This document shows positions 17,950 through 26,306 of a stretch of DNA of 64,000 nt, in pieces. The notes below the pieces were generated by a model, which was not told where the DNA came from, ran no database searches, and saw only the letters and a program-made list of their open reading frames with translations. The position numbers and the translations under genes were made by a program. This DNA comes from Bacteroidota bacterium. GTDB lineage: Bacteria > Bacteroidota > Bacteroidia > Chitinophagales > Chitinophagaceae. The stretch lies in NCBI GenBank assembly GCA_028875875.1, contig JAGWUV010000005.1, positions 44,577 through 108,576 on the forward strand. Direction: 5' to 3'. Within the stretch, counting starts at the first letter, position 1; every line of letters begins with the position of its first letter.

Positions 17950-18789
17950 ATGGCATTAAAAAAGTACAAACCAATGACCGCCGGCACACGCTGGAGAATT
18001 GGTAATGCTTATGCTGAAATTACTACCAATGAGCCTGAGAAGAGCTTATTGGAGCCTGTAAAGAAAACAGGTGGTCGTAACGCCCAGGGCCGTCGTTCTA
18101 TGCGTTACATCGGTGGTGGACACAAAAAACACTATCGTATCATCGATTTCAAGCGTAATAAACACAATGTTGAAGCTACAGTAGCCTCTATTGAATACGA
18201 TCCAAACCGTACTGCATTCATCGCGTTATTGCAATATGCAGATGGTGAAAAAAGATACATTCTTGCTCCTCAGGGTTTGCAAGTAGGTGCTAAAGTAATT
18301 GCAGGTGATGCAGTTGCTCCTGAAATTGGTAATGCATTGCAAATGAAGAATATGCCTTTGGGTACTATGATTCACAACATTGAAATGCAGCCAGGTCAGG
18401 GTGGTAAACTGGCAAGAAGTGCAGGTGCTTCTGCTCAGTTGGCCAACAAAGAAGAGAAATATGCTGTATTGAAAATGCCAAGTGGTGAATTGAGAAAAGT
18501 ATTGATCAATTGCTTTGCTACTGTTGGTGTTGTTTCAAACAGTGATCATAACCTGGAAACTGCTGGTAAAGCCGGTGTGAACAGGTGGAAAGGTATTCGT
18601 CCTCGTAACCGTGGTGTTGCCATGAACCCAGTAGATCACCCAATGGGTGGTGGTGAAGGTAAAGCTTCTGGCGGTCATCCACGCAGCAGAACAGGTAAGT
18701 ACGCTAAAGGAGAGAAAACAAGAACCAAAGGAAAAGGCAGTGATAAATTAATTATCCAGCGCCGCGATGGTAAAAAATTAACTAAGTAA
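17950..18789 (+). CDS. rplB: 50S ribosomal protein L2 (uL2)
   Basis: 279 residues. Needed for subunit joining and peptidyl-transferase activity. N-terminal [20 protein letters not shown], the oligonucleotide-binding fold with [14 protein letters not shown], and the essential C-terminal region [20 protein letters not shown] with the conserved His. Normal length. Confidence 0.98.
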   Translation: MALKKYKPMTAGTRWRIGNAYAEITTNEPEKSLLEPVKKTGGRNAQGRRSMRYIGGGHKKHYRIIDFKRNKHNVEATVASIEYDPNRTAFIALLQYADGEKRYILAPQGLQVGAKVIAGDAVAPEIGNALQMKNMPLGTMIHNIEMQPGQGGKLARSAGASAQLANKEEKYAVLKMPSGELRKVLINCFATVGVVSNSDHNLETAGKAGVNRWKGIRPRNRGVAMNPVDHPMGGGEGKASGGHPRSRTGKYAKGEKTRTKGKGSDKLIIQRRDGKKLTK

Positions 18790-18850
18790 TTCTATTGTTA
18801 AAATATTCTGGTTGAAAAACCAGGAGAATCAACAGGAAAAATAAACAACT

Positions 18851-19120
18851 ATGGGTCGTTCGATTAAAAAAGGTCCTTACGTAGATCATAACTTGGATGG
18901 TAAGGTAACTGCAATGAATGATGGTAAAGCAAAGAAAGGTGTTATCAAAACATGGAGTCGTCGCAGCACTATCACTCCTGATTTTGTAGGCCACACTTTT
19001 GCTGTACATAACGGGAATAAATTCATCCCGGTTTATGTAACAGAATTCATGGTAGGACACAAATTAGGTGAATTTGCTCCTACAAGGAACTTTAAAGGTC
19101 ATTCAGGACAAAAGAAATAA
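18851..19120 (+). CDS. rpsS: 30S ribosomal protein S19 (uS19)
   Basis: 89 residues. Head protein contacting the A-site tRNA region together with S13. [19 protein letters not shown] and [20 protein letters not shown], with the closing [18 protein letters not shown], are classic. Followed by an 81-base spacer that holds a long hairpin. Confidence 0.98.
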   Translation: MGRSIKKGPYVDHNLDGKVTAMNDGKAKKGVIKTWSRRSTITPDFVGHTFAVHNGNKFIPVYVTEFMVGHKLGEFAPTRNFKGHSGQKK

Positions 19121-19137
19121 ATCGTTTAACGTTCAAA

Positions 19138-19179
19138 GTTTAAGGCTTAAGGTTGGGTAACCAACATTAAACTTCAAAC
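19138..19179 (+). repeat. Long imperfect hairpin in the rpsS-rplV spacer
   Basis: Perfect inner stem GTTGG (19152-19156) / CCAAC (19161-19165) with loop GTAA, extended outward by AT-rich pairing to a 19-position stem with three mismatches and one G-U pair. The T run of a terminator is missing, so it may act as an RNA-processing or stability element. Confidence 0.5.
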
Positions 19180-19201
19180 CTGAAACTTGAAACTCAATAA
19201 A

Positions 19202-19546
19202 ATGGAAGCAGTAGCAAAACTGAAAAATTATCCCACAGGTCCCCGCAAAATGCGTTTGCTGGCTGATGTGATCAGAGGTATGGAAGTGGAGAAAGCATTG
19301 GCAATTTTAGAATACCATCCTCAGCACAATGCCACACCTTTGGCTAAATTATTGAAGAGCGCTATCAGCAACTGGGAGCAAAAGAACGGTGGTTCAAATG
19401 CAGCAGACAGCAGCCTGGTAGTTAAAACAATTTTCGTAGATGGTGGCCGTGTTTTAAAGCGTATGCGTCCTGCACCACAGGGCCGTGGTTACAGAGTAAG
19501 AAAGCGCAGCAACCATGTAACAATAATCGTAGATTCTAAAAATTAA
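19202..19546 (+). CDS. rplV: 50S ribosomal protein L22 (uL22)
   Basis: 114 residues from the ATG at 19202 ([20 protein letters not shown]); an in-frame TTG 15 bases upstream lies in the spacer hairpin tail and is less likely. Its long beta-hairpin, [20 protein letters not shown], reaches into the exit tunnel and is the known macrolide-resistance region. rpsC follows after 14 bases. Confidence 0.97.
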   Translation: MEAVAKLKNYPTGPRKMRLLADVIRGMEVEKALAILEYHPQHNATPLAKLLKSAISNWEQKNGGSNAADSSLVVKTIFVDGGRVLKRMRPAPQGRGYRVRKRSNHVTIIVDSKN

Positions 19547-19560
19547 TAGAAAACCATACT

Positions 19561-20322
19561 ATGGGTCAGAAAGCAAATCCTATTGGTAACAGGTTAGGTA
19601 TCATCCGCGGATGGGAAAGCAATTGGTACGGAAGCAAAAAAGACTTCTCTACTAAATTGATCGAAGACAATAAAATCCGTACTTACCTTAATGCCCGTAT
19701 TAACAAGGGCGGTATCTCAAAAATTGTTATTGAGCGTACATTGGGTAAGTTGATCGTAACCATCCATACCAGCAAACCAGGGATCATCATAGGTAAAGGT
19801 GGTAATGAAGTAGACCGTATTAAAGAAGAATTGAAGAAGTTAACCGGTAAAGATGATGTACAGATCAATATTCTTGAAATACGTCGCCCTGAGTTAGATG
19901 CGAACATTGTAGGTGATACTATCGCTAGACAAATTGAAAACCGTATCAACTATAAACGTGCTATTAAAATGGCGATCGCTTCTACACTTCGTATGGGTGC
20001 AGAAGGTATCAAAATCAAAGTAAGCGGTCGTTTAGGTGGTGCAGAAATTGCCCGTACCGAAGAGATCAAGCAGGGCCGTGTTCCATTGCATACACTTCGT
20101 ATGGATATCGATTATGCTAACGTTTACGCATTAACTGTATACGGAAAGATCGGTATTAAAGTATGGATTTGTAAAGGTGAAGTGTTAGGTAAGCGTGATC
20201 TGAATCCTAATTTCATCAGTGGTAAAGCTGAAGGTGGTGAAAGAAGAGAACACCGTGGCGGAGATAGAGACAGAGAGCGTGGTGGTGATCGTGGTGGAAG
20301 AAGAGATAATAGAAGAGGATAG
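19561..20322 (+). CDS. rpsC: 30S ribosomal protein S3 (uS3) with a charged C-terminal tail
   Basis: 253 residues. Forms the mRNA entry site. The KH domain has [20 protein letters not shown] near residue 77, and the C-terminal domain has [20 protein letters not shown]. After about residue 215 the protein runs into a low-complexity tail of Arg, Gly, Asp and Glu ([20 protein letters not shown]) not found in E. coli S3 (233 residues). Such RGG-like tails can bind RNA, but no role is shown here. Confidence 0.97.
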   Translation: MGQKANPIGNRLGIIRGWESNWYGSKKDFSTKLIEDNKIRTYLNARINKGGISKIVIERTLGKLIVTIHTSKPGIIIGKGGNEVDRIKEELKKLTGKDDVQINILEIRRPELDANIVGDTIARQIENRINYKRAIKMAIASTLRMGAEGIKIKVSGRLGGAEIARTEEIKQGRVPLHTLRMDIDYANVYALTVYGKIGIKVWICKGEVLGKRDLNPNFISGKAEGGERREHRGGDRDRERGGDRGGRRDNRRG

Positions 20323-20396
20323 TCAAAAAGGTTTGAAAGGCAGAAAATTATTGCCATTTCAAATAATCAATTACTCAATTTTCAAATTGTAATATA

Positions 20397-20816
20397 ATGT
20401 TACAGCCTAAAAGAAGTAAACACAGGAAACAGCAGAAAGGCCGCATACGTGAAGTGGCAAAGCGTGGTACTTCCATTGCATTTGGTTCTTTTGCATTAAA
20501 AGCGCTGGAACCCATTTGGTTAACCAACCGCCAGATTGAAGCTGCCCGTCAGAGTATGACACGTGCTATGAAGCGTGAAGGTAATGTTTGGATCCGTGTA
20601 TTTCCTGATAAAATTATTACCCGTAAGCCTTTAGAGGTAAGGATGGGTAAAGGTAAAGGTAACCCTGAGTTTTGGGCTGCGGTAGTAGAACCAGGTCGTA
20701 TTTTATTCGAGTGCGATGGTGTAAGCGAAGAAACAGCTAAAGAAGCGATGGAATTAGCTGCTCAGAAATTACCGATTAAAACCAAATTCATCATCAGAAG
20801 AGATTTGCAAGCTTAA
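20397..20816 (+). CDS. rplP: 50S ribosomal protein L16 (uL16)
   Basis: 139 residues. Organises the A-site tRNA region of the 50S subunit. [20 protein letters not shown] at the N-terminus, the Arg-rich loop [20 protein letters not shown] and [20 protein letters not shown] are typical. rpmC begins 18 bases downstream. Confidence 0.98.
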   Translation: MLQPKRSKHRKQQKGRIREVAKRGTSIAFGSFALKALEPIWLTNRQIEAARQSMTRAMKREGNVWIRVFPDKIITRKPLEVRMGKGKGNPEFWAAVVEPGRILFECDGVSEETAKEAMELAAQKLPIKTKFIIRRDLQA

Positions 20817-20834
20817 TTATTAAACAGAATTGCA

Positions 20835-21041
20835 ATGGCAAAAAAACACGATTTCAATAAGAGCCTGAAAGACATGAGTGAAAATGATCTGAAGGCCCGC
20901 ATCCAGGAAGATCAACTCCGTTTGAAGAAACTGGAATTTGCACATGCCATTTCTCCATTGGAAAACCCAATGAGTATACGTGGTTTGAGAAAAGATATTG
21001 CCCGTTTAAAAACGGAATTACAAAAAAGAACCTTGGCTTAA
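20835..21041 (+). CDS. rpmC: 50S ribosomal protein L29 (uL29)
   Basis: 68 residues, two helices near the tunnel exit. FAHAISPLENPMSIRGLRKD and the closing IARLKTELQKR are the family signature. Tightly placed between rplP and rpsQ. Confidence 0.96.
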   Translation: MAKKHDFNKSLKDMSENDLKARIQEDQLRLKKLEFAHAISPLENPMSIRGLRKDIARLKTELQKRTLA

Positions 21042-21053
21042 TAACCAAATAAA

Positions 21054-21320
21054 ATGCAAACAATGGTTGAAAGAAATTTGCGTAAAACCAGGATTGGTGT
21101 TGTAACCAGCAATAAGATGACTAAAACCATCACCGTTGCTGTAGAAAGAAAAGTAAAACACCCTATCTACGGAAAATTCGTAAAAAAGACTACGAAGTTT
21201 CATGCTCATGATGAGAAGAACGAGTGCACAATCGGCGATGTGGTAAAGATCATGGAAACACGTCCTCTGAGCAAAACCAAGCGTTGGAGATTAGTAGAAG
21301 TTGTAGAGAAAGCGAAATAA
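21054..21320 (+). CDS. rpsQ: 30S ribosomal protein S17 (uS17)
   Basis: 88 residues. OB-fold protein binding helix 11 of 16S rRNA. Signature: [40 protein letters not shown] and [19 protein letters not shown] second ATG at 21063 would give the more usual MVERNLRK start, so the first three residues are uncertain. Confidence 0.96.
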   Translation: MQTMVERNLRKTRIGVVTSNKMTKTITVAVERKVKHPIYGKFVKKTTKFHAHDEKNECTIGDVVKIMETRPLSKTKRWRLVEVVEKAK

Positions 21321-21323
21321 ATT

Positions 21324-21385
21324 ATTTCTGATTTGAGATTTGAGGTTTGCAATTCAAACAGAATTATAAATATCAAATCTGAAAT
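21324..21385 (+). repeat. Long hairpin in the rpsQ-rplN spacer
   Basis: TTTCTGATTTGA (21325-21336) pairs with TCAAATCTGAAA (21373-21384), 11 of 12 positions, and an inner GTTTG-CAATT-CAAAC hairpin sits at 21345-21359. AT-rich sequence of this style, with repeated ATTTGA units, recurs near other genes of the cluster. Confidence 0.5.
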
Positions 21386-21408
21386 TTCAAGTTTCAAATT
21401 TTAAAAAG

Positions 21409-21777
21409 ATGATTCAGCAAGAAAGCAGATTAAATGTAGCTGATAACAGTGGTGCCAAAGAGGTACTTTGTATTAAAGTACTCGGTAACAGCGGACAAGA
21501 TTACGCCAAAATTGGTGATAAGATTGTTGTTACTGTGAAAGATGCTATCCCAGCGGGTGGTGTTAAAAAAGGTACTGTTTCTAAAGCTGTCATTGTTCGC
21601 ACAAAAAATAAGTTGCGCAGAAAAGACGGTTCTTATATCCGTTTTGATGATAATGCTGTGGTGTTACTGAACAATTCTGATGAGCCTCGAGGTACCCGTA
21701 TCTTCGGGCCAGTAGCCAGGGAATTGCGTGATAAAGGTTATATGAAAATCATCTCTCTGGCTCCGGAAGTATTATAA
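21409..21777 (+). CDS. rplN: 50S ribosomal protein L14 (uL14)
   Basis: 122 residues. Binds at the interface bridge B8. [34 protein letters not shown] and the closing [18 protein letters not shown] are canonical. First gene of the classical spc part; followed by a 112-base spacer with two small hairpins. Confidence 0.98.
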   Translation: MIQQESRLNVADNSGAKEVLCIKVLGNSGQDYAKIGDKIVVTVKDAIPAGGVKKGTVSKAVIVRTKNKLRRKDGSYIRFDDNAVVLLNNSDEPRGTRIFGPVARELRDKGYMKIISLAPEVL

Positions 21778-21794
21778 GCCGGGATATTTGTTGT

Positions 21795-21816
21795 TGTTGC
21801 AGTGTGCGACGCAACA
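21795..21816 (+). repeat. Dispersed intergenic repeat, copy 2
   Basis: Contains AGTGTGCGACGCAAC, the 3' part of the core, with flanks TGTTGC (21795-21800) and GCAACA (21811-21816) forming a perfect six-pair stem around AGTGTGCGAC. Lies in the rplN-rplX spacer, 18 bases after the rplN stop. Confidence 0.7.
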
Positions 21817-21855
21817 GAAGATGAAAAGAATTACAAAAGCTGATACCAATAAAAT

Positions 21856-21867
21856 TCCCGAAAGGGA
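21856..21867 (+). repeat. GNRA tetraloop hairpin before rplX
   Basis: TCCC-GAAA-GGGA, a four-pair stem with a GAAA tetraloop, 22 bases before the rplX ATG. Confidence 0.4.
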
Positions 21868-21889
21868 GCTAAGATAAAAGGGTAAAAAA

Positions 21890-22228
21890 ATGAGTAACAG
21901 ATTCAAACCCAAATTCAACATCAAAAAGGGCGACACAGTAGTAGTGATTGCCGGTGATGATAAAGACCTGAAAAAGCCCCGCAAGGTGTTGGAAGTGATT
22001 ATTGACAAAGGCCGTGTGGTGGTAGAAGGCGTTAACATAGTAACAAAGCATACCAAACCTAGTGCACAAAACACTAAAGGTGGTATTGTGAAAGTAGAAG
22101 CTCCTATTAACATCAGCAACGTTATGTTGTGGGATGCTAAAACAGGTGCTCCTACTAAGGTTAAACGTACACGTGAGAACGGTAAATTAATTCGTATATC
22201 TAAAAAGTCAGGGGAGGTAATTAAGTAA
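21890..22228 (+). CDS. rplX: 50S ribosomal protein L24 (uL24)
   Basis: 112 residues. Assembly initiator of the 50S subunit with an N-terminal KOW motif, [20 protein letters not shown], followed by [20 protein letters not shown]. The stop codon overlaps the rplE start as TAATG, so translation is coupled. Confidence 0.97.
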   Translation: MSNRFKPKFNIKKGDTVVVIAGDDKDLKKPRKVLEVIIDKGRVVVEGVNIVTKHTKPSAQNTKGGIVKVEAPINISNVMLWDAKTGAPTKVKRTRENGKLIRISKKSGEVIK

Positions 22229-22797
22229 TGAGTACTGTAAAATACACTCCGAGATTAGCAGATAAGTACAAAAAAGAAGTTGTACCTGCTTTAATGAAAA
22301 AGTTTGCTTACAAAACTGTAATGCAGGCCCCTAAGTTGGAAAAAATCTGTATTAACCGTGGCGTGAACGGTGCTGTGACTGACAAGAAACTGGTAGATGT
22401 AGCTGTAGGAGAGTTAGAGCAGATCACAGGACAAAAATCTGTTCCTACTTATTCTAAGAAAGATATCTCCAACTTTAAACTGCGTAAAGGGATGCCGATT
22501 GGTGCTCGTGTAACGTTGCGTGGTGAAAAAATGTTCGAGTTTTTAGATAGGTTGGTGTCTGTGGCTTTACCTCGTGTACGTGATTTCAAAGGTATTAGTG
22601 ATAAGGCTTTCGATGGTCGTGGTAACTATACATTAGGTGTTACTGAGCAGATTATCTTCCCTGAGATTGATATTGATAAAGTAACTAAGATCACTGGTAT
22701 GGATATCACTTTCGTAACTACTGCACAGACAAATGAAGAAGCTTACGAATTATTGAAAGAGTTGGGAATGCCTTTCAAAGGAACTAAGAAAGATTAA
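22228..22797 (+). CDS. rplE: 50S ribosomal protein L5 (uL5)
   Basis: 189 residues. Central protuberance protein carrying 5S r[23 protein letters not shown] near the N-terminus, [20 protein letters not shown] and [20 protein letters not shown] are typical. Slightly longer than E. coli L5 at both ends, as in other Bacteroidota. Confidence 0.98.
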   Translation: MSTVKYTPRLADKYKKEVVPALMKKFAYKTVMQAPKLEKICINRGVNGAVTDKKLVDVAVGELEQITGQKSVPTYSKKDISNFKLRKGMPIGARVTLRGEKMFEFLDRLVSVALPRVRDFKGISDKAFDGRGNYTLGVTEQIIFPEIDIDKVTKITGMDITFVTTAQTNEEAYELLKELGMPFKGTKKD

Positions 22798-22827
22798 ATT
22801 AATTGGTTAATTCCAAATAAAGAAATA

Positions 22828-22848
22828 CCGGTTAGCAATTACAACCGG
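22828..22848 (+). repeat. Inverted repeat in the rplE-rpsN spacer
   Basis: CCGGTT (22828-22833) and AACCGG (22843-22848) form a perfect six-pair stem with a nine-base loop. Confidence 0.4.
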
Positions 22849-22877
22849 AATTTGAAAACTGAAATTTATAAACAAAC

Positions 22878-23147
22878 ATGGCAAAAAAATCAGTTGTAGC
22901 CAGACAAGCTAAGCGTGAAGCAATGGTTGCTAAACTTGCCGAGAAGCGTGCTGCTTTAAAAGCAGAGGGTGATTATGCAGCATTGGACAAATTACCTAAA
23001 AATGCTTCTCCTGTTCGCTTAAAAAACCGTTGCCAGTTAACAGGCCGTCCAAAAGGTTATATGAGATTCTTCGGTGTCTCAAGGGTAACTTTTCGCGATA
23101 TGGCACTGAACGGAAAAATTCCGGGAGTAAAGAAAGCAAGCTGGTAA
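22878..23147 (+). CDS. rpsN: 30S ribosomal protein S14 (uS14), zinc-free long form
   Basis: 89 residues. Head protein. The sequence [20 protein letters not shown] and [20 protein letters not shown] is the C-minus (non-zinc) form: only one Cys is present instead of the four of the short zinc-ribbon type. So its use does not depend on zinc. Confidence 0.97.
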   Translation: MAKKSVVARQAKREAMVAKLAEKRAALKAEGDYAALDKLPKNASPVRLKNRCQLTGRPKGYMRFFGVSRVTFRDMALNGKIPGVKKASW

Positions 23148-23220
23148 TATCAACACTATAACTTCTCCATTGGGGAGATGCATAGAAACAAAATTTTGAA
23201 CTGATTTAATTTAAATAAAC

Positions 23221-23619
23221 ATGGTAACTGATCCTATAGCAGACTTTTTAACGAGGATTCGTAATGCTCAGATGGCTGGTCACAGACTGGTTGAGATACC
23301 TGCTTCTAACTTAAAAAAGCGTATCACTGAGATTTTATACGAGCAAGGTTACATTCTCAAATACAAATTTGAAGATGATAGCAAACAAGGTGTAATTAAA
23401 ATTGCGCTGAAGTATGATGCTGCTACTAAGCAACCTGCTATCCGTTCTTTGGAAAGAGTAAGCCGCCCGGGTTTGCGTCAATATGCTAAGCCTACGGAAA
23501 TCAAACGAGTGATCAATGGTTTAGGTATTGCTATCATCAGTACATCTAAAGGTGTATTAACTGATAAACAAGCCAAAGCACAGAACGTAGGTGGTGAAGT
23601 ACTTTGCTACGTTAGCTAA
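23221..23619 (+). CDS. rpsH: 30S ribosomal protein S8 (uS8)
   Basis: 132 residues. Primary 16S rRNA binder in the platform; in E. coli also the spc-operon repressor. [39 protein letters not shown] and [20 protein letters not shown] are typical. Followed by one of the longest spacers of the cluster (127 bases). Confidence 0.98.
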   Translation: MVTDPIADFLTRIRNAQMAGHRLVEIPASNLKKRITEILYEQGYILKYKFEDDSKQGVIKIALKYDAATKQPAIRSLERVSRPGLRQYAKPTEIKRVINGLGIAIISTSKGVLTDKQAKAQNVGGEVLCYVS

Positions 23620-23746
23620 TTGAACCAATTAATAGCCTTGCCTTGCAGGGCAGTGATAAATAAATTTCTGTTTGACAATGTAAGTTCTCTATACGGAACT
23701 GAACACGAACAGATACAGTTAAGAAAAAAATTATAAAAATTATTTT

Positions 23747-24301
23747 ATGTCTCGTATAGGTAAAAAGCCTGTTGTTCTTCCTAAAGGTGTAACACTTACA
23801 GTGGGTGCTGATAATGTGATCACTGTTAAAGGCCCTAAAGGCGAATTGAAACAAGCTATCGATCGTGATATCACTGTAGAAGTGAAAGGCGAAGAAGTTA
23901 TTTTCACTCGTCCTACAGATCAGATCCGTCACCGTGCATTACATGGTTTATACCGTTCATTGGTAAATAACCTTGTAAAAGGTGTTACTGATGGATTTAA
24001 GAAAGAACTTGAATTAGTGGGGGTGGGTTTTAAAGCTGCAAACCAGGGAAATATTTTGGATCTTTCTTTAGGTTATTCGCACAATATAATTTTTGAAGTT
24101 CCAAGTGAATTAAAAGTAGCTACTGCTACTGAAAAAGGTAAAAATCCTATGATCACTTTGGAAGGTACAGACAAGCAATTACTCGGCCAGGTAGCTGCCA
24201 AATTAAGAAGTTTACGTAAACCTGAGCCTTACAAAGGAAAAGGTGTTAAGTACTCTGATGAGATCTTAAGAAGAAAAGCAGGTAAAGCAGCCGGTAAATA
24301 A
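23747..24301 (+). CDS. rplF: 50S ribosomal protein L6 (uL6)
   Basis: 184 residues, two homologous domains. MSRIGKKPVVLPKGVTLTVG, the RALHGLYRSLVNNLVKGVTD helix, and the C-terminal LRKPEPYKGKGVKYSDEILR that contacts the GTPase-associated centre. A repeat copy lies 33 bases after the stop. Confidence 0.98.
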   Translation: MSRIGKKPVVLPKGVTLTVGADNVITVKGPKGELKQAIDRDITVEVKGEEVIFTRPTDQIRHRALHGLYRSLVNNLVKGVTDGFKKELELVGVGFKAANQGNILDLSLGYSHNIIFEVPSELKVATATEKGKNPMITLEGTDKQLLGQVAAKLRSLRKPEPYKGKGVKYSDEILRRKAGKAAGK

Positions 24302-24334
24302 TAATTAAGGTCGTTGCTGAACAGAGTGTTGAAA

Positions 24335-24354
24335 GTACAAGAGTGCGACGCAAT
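24335..24354 (+). repeat. Dispersed intergenic repeat, copy 3
   Basis: GTACAAGAGTGCGACGCAAT, 18 of 20 matches to the core, in the rplF-rplR spacer. Confidence 0.7.
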
Positions 24355-24388
24355 GATGTTGAATAAAGTATAAAAGTTGGTAACAATA

Positions 24389-24411
24389 ATTTCCCGGCAG
24401 AATCGGGAAAT
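24389..24411 (+). repeat. Perfect inverted repeat before rplR
   Basis: ATTTCCCG (24389-24396) and CGGGAAAT (24404-24411), eight perfect pairs around a seven-base loop, 15 bases upstream of the rplR ATG. No T run follows, so it is not a simple terminator; it may mask the translation start region. Confidence 0.5.
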
Positions 24412-24426
24412 GCAAATACAAAAACA

Positions 24427-24780
24427 ATGGATAGTAAATTAGTTCAAAGACAGAAGATCAGGTACCGCATTCGTAAGAAAGTGCAAGGTACTCCTGTTAA
24501 ACCTCGCCTGTCTGTTTTCAGAAGCAACGCTGATATCTATGCCCAGCTGATTGATGACAACAACGGTGTTACCCTTGCTGCCGCATCATCAAGAGACAAG
24601 GATATTGCTGCCCAAAAAGCTACTAAAATTGAAAAAGCAAAATTAGTAGGTGCTGCAGTAGCTCTTAAAGCTAAAGAATTAGGTATTGAAACTTGTGTGT
24701 TTGACAGAGGAGGTAACTTATACCATGGCCGTGTAAAAAGCGTTGCTGATGGTGCAAGAGAAGGTGGTTTACAATTCTAA
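24427..24780 (+). CDS. rplR: 50S ribosomal protein L18 (uL18)
   Basis: 117 residues. Binds 5S r[42 protein letters not shown] and the final [20 protein letters not shown] are diagnostic. Followed by a spacer that ends in four tandem GTAATTC units. Confidence 0.98.
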   Translation: MDSKLVQRQKIRYRIRKKVQGTPVKPRLSVFRSNADIYAQLIDDNNGVTLAAASSRDKDIAAQKATKIEKAKLVGAAVALKAKELGIETCVFDRGGNLYHGRVKSVADGAREGGLQF

Positions 24781-24840
24781 ATTCTAAGAAATACGGTTTA
24801 CGATTTGTATAGCAAGTCGTAAGTCAGGATCATAGAAATC

Positions 24841-24868
24841 GTAATTCGTAATTCGTAATTCGTAATTC
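24841..24868 (+). repeat. Tandem heptamer repeat (GTAATTC) x4 before rpsE
   Basis: Four perfect head-to-tail copies of GTAATTC occupy 28 bases and end three bases before the rpsE ATG, so they occupy the usual ribosome-binding region. Confidence 0.85.
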
Positions 24869-24871
24869 AAA

Positions 24872-25393
24872 ATGTCTAAAGTATCAGAAAATAAAGTGAA
24901 AGCCGGCGGTGAAATGGAACTGAAAGAAAAAGTAGTTGCCATCAACCGTGTGGTTAAAACAACTAAAGGCGGACGTACATTCAGTTTCTCAGCATTGGTT
25001 GTTGTTGGTAATGAAAATGGTGTTGTTGGACAAGGCTTAGGTAAGGCAAAAGAAGTTCAGGAAGCTATTACCAAAGGCATTGAAGATGCTAAGAAGAACC
25101 TGGTTAAAGTGCCTATTATGCATGGTACAATACCTCACGATCAGTTGGCGAAAGCCGGAGCTGCCAAGGTGTTGATCAAACCAGCTGCTCATGGAGCCGG
25201 TGTAATCGCAGGTGGTAGCATGCGTGCTGTACTGGAAAGTGCAGGTGTAACAGACGTATTAGCTAAAAGCCTTGGTTCTGCTAACCCTCATAACGTGGTA
25301 AAAGCAACGATCAAAGCACTATCTCTGTTAAGAGAGCCTGTACAGGTTGCTAAAACACGTACAGTTAAATTAAGCAAGGTATTCAACGGCTAA
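24872..25393 (+). CDS. rpsE: 30S ribosomal protein S5 (uS5)
   Basis: 173 residues. Contributes to decoding fidelity and mRNA unwinding. [20 protein letters not shown] near residue 20, [20 protein letters not shown] and [20 protein letters not shown] are typical. The start is fixed by the family ([20 protein letters not shown]) and lies right after the tandem heptamers. Confidence 0.98.
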   Translation: MSKVSENKVKAGGEMELKEKVVAINRVVKTTKGGRTFSFSALVVVGNENGVVGQGLGKAKEVQEAITKGIEDAKKNLVKVPIMHGTIPHDQLAKAGAAKVLIKPAAHGAGVIAGGSMRAVLESAGVTDVLAKSLGSANPHNVVKATIKALSLLREPVQVAKTRTVKLSKVFNG

Positions 25394-25476
25394 AATCAGT
25401 ACGATAGCATAGATGATGTTATCTGGATTTGGTGAAAGGTATCTAGCATCGAACTAATGATTAAATGAATTTTATC

Positions 25477-25659
25477 ATGAAAAAGATTAAAATAACACAA
25501 GTAAAAAGCGGAATAGACAGGCCTGAGCGTCAAAAGCAAACTTTAAAAGCGCTGGGTTTAACTAAATTGCATTCCAGCAAAGAAGTAGAAGCTACTCCTC
25601 AGATACTGGGTATGGTGAATAAAGTAAGCCACCTGGTAAAAGTTGAAGAAATCGCTTAA
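25477..25659 (+). CDS. rpmD: 50S ribosomal protein L30 (uL30)
   Basis: 60 residues from the ATG at 25477; an ATG 12 bases upstream (25465) would add MNFI and is less likely. KITQVKSGIDRPERQKQTLK and GLTKLHSSKEVEATPQILGM are typical. Followed by a 118-base spacer with an 11-pair inverted repeat. Confidence 0.95.
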   Translation: MKKIKITQVKSGIDRPERQKQTLKALGLTKLHSSKEVEATPQILGMVNKVSHLVKVEEIA

Positions 25660-25680
25660 TTACGATTTGAATTTATCTAA

Positions 25681-25715
25681 TTCCAAATTCCGCAGTAACA
25701 TGAGGGAGTTTGGAA
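25681..25715 (+). repeat. Inverted repeat in the rpmD-rplO spacer
   Basis: TTCCAAATTCC (25681-25691) pairs with GGAGTTTGGAA (25705-25715), 11 positions with one G-U pair, loop 13 bases. Confidence 0.5.
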
Positions 25716-25777
25716 TTTAGTATTTATAATATTAAAAATGCGAGGGGCGATTCCCCGTAAGTCAAAATCAAACAACA

Positions 25778-26227
25778 ATGAAACTACACAATCTGAAACC
25801 TGCCGAAGGTTCAACACACAAAGAAAAAAGATTAGGTCGCGGTGAAGCCTCTGGTAAAGGTGGTACGTCTACAAAAGGTAATAAAGGTGGACAGAGCCGT
25901 GCCGGTTATCAACGTAAGAATGCTCATGAAGGTGGTCAGATGCCTATCCAGCGTCGTGTTCCTAAACGTGGATTTAAGAACAATAATAAGATCGAGTATA
26001 AAGTATTTAACCTCGGACAAGTTGAGCAAATCCAGGAGAAATACGGTTTATCTGAATTCTCTTTAGAAAACTTATATATCAACGGTTTGATCAGCCGCAC
26101 TGATAAAGTGAAAGTGTTAGGTAATGGTGAATTAAAATCAAAACTTTCTTTCAAAGTGAATGCTATCAGCGATAAGGCAAAAGCTGCCGTAGAAGCTGCC
26201 GGCGGAAACGTGGAGATTGTAAAGTAA
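25778..26227 (+). CDS. rplO: 50S ribosomal protein L15 (uL15)
   Basis: 149 residues. Late-assembly 50S protein. MKLHNLKPAEGSTHKEKRLG, the Gly/Lys-rich arm TSTKGNKGGQSRAGYQ, and the C-terminal VNAISDKAKAAVEAAGGNVE are family signatures. secY follows after a structured 79-base gap. Confidence 0.98.
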   Translation: MKLHNLKPAEGSTHKEKRLGRGEASGKGGTSTKGNKGGQSRAGYQRKNAHEGGQMPIQRRVPKRGFKNNNKIEYKVFNLGQVEQIQEKYGLSEFSLENLYINGLISRTDKVKVLGNGELKSKLSFKVNAISDKAKAAVEAAGGNVEIVK

Positions 26228-26244
26228 TTTACTGTAACTTGCCC

Positions 26245-26278
26245 AACGCATTACTAACGGATGCGTTACTTTTAGTAA
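26245..26278 (+). promoter_or_regulatory. Two mutually exclusive hairpins before secY
   Basis: AACGCAT (26245-26251) pairs with ATGCGTT (26261-26267). TTACTAA (26251-26257) pairs with TTAGTAA (26272-26278). The second 5' arm overlaps and lies in the loop of the first, so only one nested structure can form at a time. This is attenuator-like geometry; function is inference. Confidence 0.45.
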
Positions 26279-26306
26279 GAGCATTAACTCCTTAATTAGA
26301 GAATCA

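Noticed and set aside
24841..24868. Short tandem repeat as a possible CRISPR array
   Set aside because: The units are seven bases, head to tail, with no spacers. It is a simple tandem repeat.
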